Positions 56,235 through 64,000 of a DNA stretch of 64,000 nt are shown here, one piece after another; position 1 is the first letter of the stretch; each line of letters begins with the position of its first letter. The notes under the pieces are model-generated. The model was given only the letters and a program-made list of their open reading frames with translations, was not told where the DNA came from and ran no database searches. Both the position numbers and the translations under genes were made by a program. This stretch comes from Umbilicaria muhlenbergii (taxonomy: Eukaryota; Ascomycota; Lecanoromycetes; Umbilicariales; Umbilicariaceae), in assembly GCA_000611775.1 (NCBI GenBank), contig KK106982.1, forward strand, positions 1,426,001 to 1,490,000, written 5' to 3'.

Positions 56235-56990
56235 TCATGACATCTCGCAGCTGATCCCAGCATCCCACACTTTGTGCCATGCGGTGACTAGTTTGATAGC
56301 CCTCATCCAACGCGGAGCCCAGCCAAGGGTTGCGAATACTCGGACTGATTCAATGAGCACTTTGTCTACTTCTGCCTCGTATAGCTTCCCGGCAACCGTC
56401 CCTGCTGTTTTTTCATTGTGATGTTGCGTTCGAGGAAGTGCGGGTCCTGGCTGAAGGGAAGTACGCTCATGATATCGTACATAAGAAATATCATTATCGG
56501 CTTCATATCCACCATCTCCTCCGGGGCAGGGAGTTTGCCTGGGCTGGCGGGTGGAGCAATAGCTTCCATACCAAGTATTGTCACCAGGCTCTGCAGATGC
56601 TCTTGAGCGACGTGTTCCAGGTACGTGGTTGATCTCGTGCAACCGCAACAGCAAAGCGCTTACGCTTGACGTTACGAATAACCTTCCCCTGTGAATCTGA
56701 GACGTTGAGATGTGTGGACCCAAAGGCACTGTAGAAATTATCTTTTGTCGCAGGCGTCCCGTGTCCGTAGATGTCTTTGACTGCTTGGACCGAGGCCGTG
56801 AAGACCAGGGTGAGACCTGTTGCATGTGGAAAATCGTTCGTCCGCCCCGCCCTGCAGCAGCCAATATATGCCCGTAGCAGGCATCATGCCTACATGCGCT
56901 CGGCCCGACTATAGGCGCTCGGTCAATGTAGGCGAGCACCGAGAAAGCCGATATGGGGGGTTATTTAATGTGCCCTGATTTCTACGAAGA
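56235..56990 (-). pseudogene. Cytochrome P450 remnant
   Basis: Three minus-strand pieces in different frames align in order with the N-terminal third of a fungal P450. 56805-56581 encodes VFTASVQAVKDIYGHGTPATK and NFYSAFGSTHLNVSD, the classic region that leads into the B-C helices. About 56632-56366 encodes YLEHVAQEHLQSLVTI and PIMIFLMYDIMSVLPFSQD, matching the DVMGDLAFG-type segment. About 56410-56235 encodes EVDKVLIESVRVFATLGWAP. At least two frameshifts separate them. The heme-binding Cys region, I-helix and ExxR motif are absent, so over half of the gene is gone. No biosynthetic partners lie nearby. The family call rests on motif order. Confidence 0.65.
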
Positions 56991-58309
56991 CTGCTTGCTT
57001 CTACACGTTCATTTATATCAATTGGAGCGGTATTTAGGTAGATACAATACATCTATTTGGCCTCTATATCGCCCCATTGCAACAAGACCGACTCAAACGA
57101 TCTTGCTATACTTCATGTGAGCATCATGTATGGCCAGTGTTCGGGTATGGAATGGGCAGTGAAGGGGTTCCCATGCGTTCGTTAGGAAGGCTGTAGCTAC
57201 GCTGGGAGATCGACGAAGGCCTTTGGGGTCTCGGCCATAGTTGTGTAGTGGACGAGTAATGAATACACCAAGGAAGGCCACGGCGACTTGAGCTAACAAG
57301 AGATCGTACAGTCTGTCTATTATTCTTCCGTATAGAATCCTTTCCAGTAATAGACATGGACTTGCTATTGAAGATAACCGGGGTACACAGAAGTGTTTAT
57401 ATCAGATCTCGTCAATGGACCGCACTAGGTTAAATGAGAGCTTGGGGGACATGGGATACTAGGCCAACAAAAGAGATACACTTGCAGATAGCCGGGGCAG
57501 ATTCTCAGTCTCTCACACAGCAGATCGCATCCATGGCATCTTAAGGGGCGATTATCTCAACCTTGACGCCTCCATGCCAAAGTCCGGCCATTTCAGCCAA
57601 AAGGTCCCCTTGGGCGGCACGTCTGCCGAGTTCCATGGAAGGAAAGTCAAGTCCCATTACTAAGTACGAGGTTGGTTGAGGAGGCACTAAGTACCAGCTC
57701 GGTGAGGCCAGCATTCACCAAGGCTGCAGGTGCTTGCCAAACAAGTCATTATGGAAGCCATCATGTCATGCGCCGCAGACTTCGGGATCCGTGGACCTGT
57801 CGGAACACGGCGAACTGCTGGGTCACCACGATTGCTTGAAGCCCAAAGACGCTCTTATATCCTAGGGCGACAGGCGTATAAGAGTGTCCTTGCGGTCAAC
57901 TACTCGGTGGGGCATGACGCCCAAGCAGGCATCGTAGGGCTCAGGGCTTGTGCGGACCGACATGCGCAATTGTGGAGTTGGAGCTCTCTCTCCCCAGGCT
58001 GCGCTAAGCCTAATTGGGAGTCTTCGCTGGAAGATGAAGACGTGTGTAGAAAGATCTTCGGATGTCAATCTTCACCTCAACACCAACGTCTGCCCGGACA
58101 TAACTATACTGAATCCAATAGTCCCAATCGAATGGCCGCTGCCTGTTGAAGACGATGTCATTTTTCTTTCTCGAATGTGAGCTACACGGCCATGCCGGCA
58201 GCCGCTTGGCGCCATCTCCCTTGTTATGTACCTGGAACCAGATGGAAGGATAGCACCTCAAATGGAAAGCCAGAACTGCATCATCGGCCCTCTCACCCAT
58301 GATGATACT
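56991..58309. other. Intergenic, no gene recognised
   Basis: Frames of 60-140 codons overlap on both strands in 57730-58300 without recognisable domains. This may be part of the same decayed zone as the flanking remnants. Confidence 0.45.
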
Positions 58310-58898
58310 GCCAGGAGGAACCTGATTTTGCCGCGGACCATCTACTTGATGGCACCCTGAGTCCCATCAGCCTACCTATGACCTCACCGGCACACGCTTC
58401 AAACCTCACGGCAGCAGAATCTACATCCACATCCGTACATGTGCGTTCAAACTCACTGTCAAGTTCTCCCGCCCCATCATTCCGTGGTTTCGTGCAAGAG
58501 CGCATCAAGCTCGTCTCTGTCGGCAAGGAGGTTGGCCGCATGCTTCCTTTCTTCGGGTGCCAGTCCCCGTCCGAGGACTTCCCTTACAACGATTAGTGGG
58601 TGCGGTATTAGCAGTCGGGGCGGCTGGAGGTTCGTTACGGTCTTCTCAAGAGATGGGGAGGAGAAGGTATACGTGCAGCAGAGGATCTGGGAGAGGAAAG
58701 AAGAGGTTATGAGGTTGCTGGTGGAGGCGGGGCGTAGGTTTATGTCTGTGGGAGTGCAGGGATAGTGGGGGTGTGAGGAGGGGGTTGTTGGAGGTTTTGG
58801 TGGAGGGGATGGGGAGGGAGGTAGAGGAGGCGAAGGGGCTTGTGAGGGTGGGGTTGAAGGGGGGGAAGAGGTTGCTGGAGGATTTCTGGAGTGGGTAG
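58310..58898 (+). pseudogene. Unrecognised gene remnant, purine-rich 3' half
   Basis: Three plus-strand stretches look coding but change frame: 58320-58596 (Ser-rich, then FVQERIKLVSVGKEVGRML), 58610-58765 (GGWRFVTVFSRDGEEKVYVQ and RKEEVMRLLVEAGRRF) and 58759-58898 (GLLEVLVEGMGREVEEAKGL and KRLLEDFWSG). Codons are G-ending, as in real gene ends elsewhere in this window. A weak resemblance to the beta strands before the AAA domain of BCS1-like proteins was considered but not supported. Identity unknown; breaks suggest decay. Confidence 0.35.
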
Positions 58899-59716
58899 GT
58901 AAGGTTGGTGGGGGAGAGGTGCGTATGTGGTTTAGTCGAATCTATGGAAGCTATTGAAGCAGTCTGGAGAGCCCTTAGGATTCTTGTGCCGTCAGTCGCG
59001 TGATTCTTGGGAGGACCCTGCTAACAAAATAGTGGTCTACATTCATGTCTAGATGTGCTATGGCAAACATCTATACCGGGCCAAAGTGGGAGGACACAGT
59101 GTTGTCTCACTTCCTGCATGCCGCGCCTTGGCGCTAGGAGGAGACAATATTTGGTCCTGACGGGCTTGATTGCTAAACGGGCATGCTGCCCCCTTTTAAT
59201 GGTGGTTCATAGTCAATTCAGTGAGTCACATTGGTGAGGACTGCACGGTGCTAGGGAGCATCAAGGGTTGGGCGTTCGTTGAGGTCTTATACAGTTAGTA
59301 AGGGGCTGAGCCTGAGTCTGAGCCATATGTGATAGGATGGCAGGTGACAACGACTGGGATCATGGATTAAAGTTGAGCGCGCAACCGTGGCAAACACTCG
59401 CACTCTGGAGGCACTTTTCGAGACAATACGCGCTTGTTACTCCATGCCGGTACCGTGTCTTGTATGGCTCGATGTGGTACCGTGTGCAGCCAGGGTCCCT
59501 ATTTTCCCCTCTCCCCCCTCCCAAAATCCCCAACCCCCTCTCTTCTTCTTCTTCTTTCTCTCCTTCTTCTTTCTCTGCTTCTTCTTTCTCTGCTTCTTCT
59601 TTTTCTGCTTCTTCTTTCTCTGTTTCTTCTTTCTCTCCTTCTTCTTTCTCTACTTCCTCCTCTTTCTCCTTCTTCGTCCTTCATCGCAACAACAATATTA
59701 AGCAGCTGCCTAGATC
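58899..59716. other. Intergenic with pyrimidine minisatellite
   Basis: No gene seen. 59537-59668 is a CTTCTTCTTTCTCTG-type tandem array immediately upstream of the kinase-like pseudogene. Confidence 0.55.
59537..59668 (+). repeat. 15-bp pyrimidine minisatellite, unit CTTCTTCTTTCTCTG
   Basis: About eight imperfect units, all pyrimidine apart from single G or A positions. Since 15 is a multiple of 3, all frames stay open and give Ser/Phe or Leu/Phe repeat peptides, which explains the long but meaningless frames here. Confidence 0.85.
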
Positions 59717-60617
59717 ATGGTCAATGCGAACGGGCTGACGCTCATCAACGGTGGTGAAATACTTGACCAGGGAATATGACCTGCGTATGCAGGATGAGCT
59801 CCGCATCTATGACGTTTTGGAACTTCATGATTCCCATTCCGACCTTGTTCAAAGCTTCCTCGGTCCCAATCCTTCGGCGAATTTCCTTCAATTCCTCGGT
59901 GGGGGTACACTCGAAGAAAGAGCCCGATCACGCCAAAGATTCAATCCCAAAACCCTAGAAGTGCTAGAGGTCCTAAGCAGAGAACCGCAACACCTGATTT
60001 GGAGATGGACTTAACAATTAACCTCCGCCGCCGCATGGCTCGAATCCGTTGGCTTTGCCCACGGCGACACCCGGCCGCCTAATATCCTTTCTGATGCCGA
60101 AGACCATCTCAAGTTGGCCGACTTTGATTGCATCGTCAAGATAGGCGAGCCATGCGACTGTCCCATCGCACAATTCGGCAGGGCGGTGGGCGACGAAGTC
60201 GGCGAGCATAAGCGTGGGAGTTACGGAAACCATGGGCCGCAGTCAGAGCAGTTCTCCATCGGCTCGGTCATGTACCTCATAAGTCACGGGCATAACGCCT
60301 ATGAGGATCCAAGTGAACCGCCATTGGATGATCCAGCCATAGTCCTTCATTGGATGCAGGACAGAGTGTTCCCCGCTACAGATGACAGCGACTTCGAAAC
60401 CGTTATAAGGAAGTGCTGGTTTGGTGAATATAATACCATACAGGACCTAGCGACTACGGTAGCAGGAGCGGTACGGTCGCTAGATCTTACAGATTACTAT
60501 ACAACACGGGCCATGGCGAAAGATGAATATGAGGTAAGACGGGAAGAATGTGAGCAGTTGGTAGGGCACGGGTTGTTGGGACTGGTTGGCAAACACTCGC
60601 AACGCACGCGGGAATGA
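59717..60617 (+). pseudogene. Protein kinase-like gene, interrupted
   Basis: The main frame (59751-60617) encodes a small fungal kinase-like protein. VVKYLT has the position of the ATP-binding lysine strand. It is followed by RMQDELRIYDVL (helix C), then AAAWLESVGFAHGDTRPPNIL, a catalytic loop of HGDxxxxN form, and HLKLADFDC with DFD in place of DFG. EQFSIGSVMYLISHGHNAY corresponds to helix F. One TAA (60012-60014) falls between helix C and the catalytic loop; it would be CAA (Gln) with a single C-to-T change. The frame has no ATG before VVKYLT. The nearest ATG (59717, MVNANGLTLINGG) is in another frame by one base, so a 5' frameshift is also likely. Members of this family often lack robust kinase residues. 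Likely inactive. Confidence 0.7.
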
Positions 60618-60778
60618 ATGAAAACGATTTCCGGCTCTCCACCTCGCCGGAAAGCCTAAGCTTCGGGGAGACACCTTACATGCCAGCATCTCTATAATTC
60701 GCCTCTAACCCGGGCTCACTATGTCCCCTTCCCAGGTGTCAAATCGCACACAGATCAGCCATGACCACCGCTTCGCAT

Positions 60779-61631
60779 CTACAAATCTCCGTCCTTCTCA
60801 ACGCCTCTCACCATCCTCACCCTCTCCCCCACCGGCTGGATCTCCTTGACCTTATCTGGCCCACCCGACGGCGCCCCGAACACCAACTGGCTCTTCATAC
60901 TCCATTGCGATGGAATATTCCATTCCTTCGCCACGCGAGTAGAGAAGCCCGGGAAAATGTTGTAGTGCTGCAAATTACAACCCAGACCTTCGGCCTCGAG
61001 TGTAGTCCAGACTGGGGAGAAGTATATCAGTTGCGACCCTTGCGACTTGTTGGGATGGAGAAGGGCCAGGGTGTGGGGACAGCTAACGAGTGAATTGGTG
61101 CATGCCGCTCGAGTGGTCGGACCCTGGGGAACAAGGCGTTTTAGCAGATGACCTTCAAGGCCTAGAGGAAGGCGGAGGGAGAACATACACGATTCAATCA
61201 AGGGTGCAAGTGCCGGCCGTTCCGTCACGAGACCGTCCAATGCAGCCGGATCTTCGTAGAAGATGATCTGGGGACAAGGGCAAGAATGCATTAGCTTTCC
61301 GCTTATAGGACATCTATATAGATATCTCCACCGTGCCAAACCCGGCCCTCAAACCCTTCACTCTGCCCTCCAGCGCCGTGGCAGCTGGCGGGGGCAATGT
61401 CTTCCTTATAACATCCAACCCCGTATGCCATAACTTATCATGCTGATCTCTCAAAAGCACGACGCAGCGCGCTGATTGGCAATTGAACGTGCTGGGGCAG
61501 TGCTTGATGGTGAAGTGCACGATTTTCTCGATGCGGGCGTCGGAGATGGGGGAGGTGTTGGTGAGCGAGTAGATGGTGCGGCGGGCGCCGACGGCGGTTG
61601 AGAAGGGGGTCGTGGAGGCCATGCTTTTCAT
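60779..61631 (-). CDS. Nitroreductase-family oxidoreductase (HBN1/Frm2-like)
   Basis: Four exons: 61631-61332, 61267-61189, 61123-61088 and 61011-60779, with introns of 64-76 nt; 215 residues. FMN-dependent nitroreductases of this type use NAD(P)H and act in lipid signalling or oxidative-stress responses in yeast. Motifs are RRTIYSLTNTSPI at the start, then CPSTFNCQSARCVVLL (substrate and FMN contact) and IIFYEDPAALDGL. Splicing exon 3 restores WSDHSSGMHQFT, the conserved WSxxxSGMxQ segment. The tail has WTTLEAEGLGCNLQHYN and WSMKSQLVFGAPSG. Translation may begin at the first ATG (61631) or at MASTTPF (61619). The first donor is GTGGAG, slightly unusual. The gene looks intact. Confidence 0.9.
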
Positions 61632-63522
61632 GAGCGCGGGTTTGAGAAGGGGAGGGTATGATCATAGGGCTCCTGCCTTGATACGTGCTCGGGAGGGCAT
61701 GGATTACGCGGTGGGCCATTGGGAGGATTGTGGATCGTTTTGGATTTATGAAGGTCCATGTCCCTCGGACGGCTTGTGTTCCTTCAGGACTCTGTCCGTT
61801 CGAATTGTAGGGACTGCGAGATATTGGAGGGTCGCAATGTAAAAGCCACATTCGCTGCAGTCTAGTTGTGCCGCAAGTTGTTGGAACGGGAGATTCTTCA
61901 TTGTATCGGTTGGGCGTTATGTGGCATAGCTGCTAGAAGGAGGGATCCTGTGTACACCACTGCAAGCTTGCGCATTGGGATAGTAAACACTGGGTTGGCA
62001 CCAGTAGGAGCAGTGTAACGCCAAACCCCCCCGTTACCTTCGACCTGTTAAAGACTCCCAGGCGAACCATCAAATCAAGTAGCAGTTATCAGATGTGGAA
62101 GCCCTGCCCAATATCATAAAATTGACAGGTTACTCACATATTTGAACAAAATCAGTGCGAAAACTCTGCAGTACTCTATAGCAGTCATTGAGCTCTACCA
62201 TAGCTATCTATGGTTCCACCGAATATAGGTTTCGCTGCGGAGAATCCCTCGGATCCCTCTGCTTTTGCTATTTGTTTTGACGGTACGCCCGCTGCTAGCG
62301 AGATAGTGACGAGTTCGGCGTAGCGTTGTCACTGCCGCACGACGACGACGCCGTCTGCGCTCAAGCATCAAGTACCAAACACGTCAAAGGCTGGCCTCAG
62401 ATGTCAGTCTACGCTGCGAGCTACTGCGTTTCCCTCTTCAGCGTTCCGCGCTGCCACTGTCGTACATTACTACGTGTCGCTCGACAGGGTATATCTTCGT
62501 AAACAGGTCCTAAGGCGTGTGCGGCTTTCTTCTCTTGGATGCATGGAGAATGGTCACTAGGTTCATTCTCACTCTTGCGGAAATGCTATCTCGGCTGTTG
62601 ACTCTTGAGGAGATAGAAACTAGCATTCGTTGAACATCTGAGCTTTTCTACTGCAGTCGTACCTCTTTCTATGCGTTTCTTTTCATCTGCTTGGGTTGCC
62701 ATGGCCGCCAAAGCGCGTGCGAAACCTTCGGTACAGCATACCCGCCCACGCCGCCTTGCGGCAGTCCCTATGCGCCCAGCGTCATCCGCTATATAAGCAC
62801 GAACAGATCCCATCCGTTTAGCAACCCTCGCGTTTCAGATTCAATCCGCTTTGTCGTTGTCCAAACGAATCTGCGCCAGATCGGCTTTGAAAGATCGGCT
62901 TTGAAAATCCCGTTACCCGTCACATGGGACAGTGCATCAATTTCGCGCGTCCGACTCCCATCTCGTTCTCTTTACTTTTCACTCTCAGCAGCGCACTTGC
63001 ACATCGCTTCTCGCATTGTCATATTGCTTCACGCCTTGAGGCAGGACCTTCCCCGTTCGAATATCGCCTCTCGGGTGCCAATAGAAAGACAGGGAGATGG
63101 AAATGCCAAATGCCAGTGTGTTTCATCAGTGCATTGCCGATGTGTCTAAGGCTACCAAGCAGTGTCGTTGTGGATCTCCTATGGAGTGCTTAGACTCAGC
63201 TCCACTGTGGGGTCCCCGCAGGCTTCTCCAAGTCTTCTAGAATACTCCGTTCTCCATGACCGGCGCCTAAAGCGGAAATTCGCATTCGAGGTTATGCAGA
63301 CGCTGTGGTCACTGGTCAAGTCTCCTCCGAGATGCACATACCAAGTCCCCTTCGCTCCCGAGTGATAGCCGCGTTACAGGATGACATGTTGATGGCAGGC
63401 CCGAGAACATAAAGGAAGGCAAGCGCGGGTGCTCTGGTAACCGTCTACCTTATAACCCTATCTCAATTTCTCTTTGTCACCGATTTCTCATCTCCATAAA
63501 TCTCCGCGGCAGCATCACAACA
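61632..63522. other. Intergenic, no gene recognised
   Basis: Plus frames at 62691-63193 are open for 90-150 codons but carry no domains. A 14-bp perfect tandem duplication lies at 62879-62906. The last 100 bp include a CTTATAACC box about 75 bp before the next start. Confidence 0.5.
62879..62906 (+). repeat. 14-bp perfect tandem duplication
   Basis: AGATCGGCTTTGAA occurs twice back to back (62879-62892 and 62893-62906). Confidence 0.85.
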
Positions 63523-64000
63523 ATGGCTCAACACTCAAACACCTCGTCCTTGGACAAAGAGCCCACAGCACTCCCAATGTTTGAATCCAATGGGTTCAAC
63601 TCCGCCAACAACAATTACCACTTGGGCGCGGACGAGTCAAGTGATAATGCCTTTCGCCGCATCCGTACGGCGCACAGCGTCTCCATCTCCCCCGAACTCT
63701 TCGAGAAGATGTACTTGAACCCGCAGAAAGAGGTAAAGGGAGATTTACGGAAGACCTTTGGCAATCCTACACCACTGTAAGTACCAGCCTCAACGTCCTC
63801 GTGCTTCTCACCCAAGCTGACCATACCCAGAGCACTGATCGGCTTCCTCCTGACCGTGACCCCCATATCAATGGAGATGATGGGTTGGAGGGGTGCTGCT
63901 AGTGGACCTGGTATTGTTGGTGCCGCATCTGTGTTAGTCGCTCCAGTATAGTGTCGGCTTCGTTCCACAGAAACTAACGCCGCTTGGGTCTTTAGTGGCG
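63523..64000 (+). CDS. GPR1/FUN34/YaaH (Ady2-type) acetate transporter, 5' part
   Basis: The gene starts at ATG 63523 and leaves the window. Exons seen are 63523-63776, 63831-63932 and from 63996 on, with introns of 54 and 63 nt. The cytosolic N-terminus ends with SPELFEKMYLNPQKEVKGDLRKTFGNPTPL. It includes the family signature NP-x-P-L (N81-L85), which continues after splicing as ALIGFLLTVTPISMEMMGWRGA, the start of helix 1. Members carry acetate or ammonium across the plasma membrane in yeasts and moulds, and are often induced by acetate and repressed by glucose. The remaining five helices lie beyond the edge. No lesion is visible. Confidence 0.92.

Noticed and set aside
58320-58898. BCS1-like AAA ATPase identity for the remnant
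   Set aside because: Only a vague strand pattern matches; no Walker motifs are present in the preserved part.
59434-59757. Long Leu/Phe/Ser-repeat open frames
   Set aside because: They are made by the 15-bp pyrimidine minisatellite and differ only by frame; no protein features.

Overview
The window looks like nuclear DNA of a filamentous ascomycete (Pezizomycotina; Dothideomycetes is my best but weak guess). Most genes are split by 46-80 nt introns with GTRAGT-like donors, CTAAC/CTGAC-like branch sites and YAG acceptors. The families are typical of moulds: UVDE endonuclease, App1 lipid phosphatase, HAK potassium transporter, GPR1/FUN34 transporter, DUF7702- and DUF5519-type proteins, and small secreted proteins. 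Exon coordinates were rebuilt by hand from splice signals and reading phase.

Layout. 0.4-3.7 kb: an arrestin-like gene with a repeated tail and a small secreted protein with two chitin-binding-like repeats, both on the minus strand. 4.8-14.6 kb: three genes on the plus strand, UVE1 (UV-damage endonuclease), a phospholipase D-like protein with two HKD motifs, and App1 phosphatidate phosphatase. 15.0-23.1 kb: an accessory-looking block with an unrecognised fungal protein, a membrane-tailed P-loop GTPase and, divergent from it, an Hsp70-like gene with two stop codons. 23.4-26.8 kb: a divergent pair of zinc dehydrogenases (ADH6-like and butanediol-dehydrogenase-like). 27.6-28.2 kb: a broken membrane-protein gene next to an 11-bp minisatellite. 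29.4-32.9 kb: three compact housekeeping genes, MARVEL-type membrane protein, CENP-S/MHF1 and PGA2.

32.9-41.3 kb is AT-richer and gene-poor. Short coding-like stretches occur on both strands but no gene can be modelled safely. 41.3-45.7 kb holds a luciferase-fold (DUF5519) protein, a small secreted protein and a seven-helix DUF7702-type membrane protein. 45.7-48.6 kb is repeat-bearing intergenic DNA with a near-perfect palindrome. 48.6-55.6 kb carries a 946-residue protein with a disordered N-terminus and Cys-rich C-terminus, and a complete HAK potassium transporter. 56.2-60.6 kb is a graveyard: a cytochrome P450 remnant, an unrecognised remnant, a 15-bp pyrimidine minisatellite and a kinase-like pseudogene. 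60.8-61.6 kb is a nitroreductase. A GPR1/FUN34/YaaH acetate-transporter-type gene runs off the right edge.

Conserved genes therefore alternate with patches of gene decay. Three stops (two in the Hsp70-like gene, one in the kinase-like gene) look like C-to-T changes of Gln or Arg codons. No rRNA, tRNA, CRISPR, complete transposon or complete secondary-metabolite cluster was seen.
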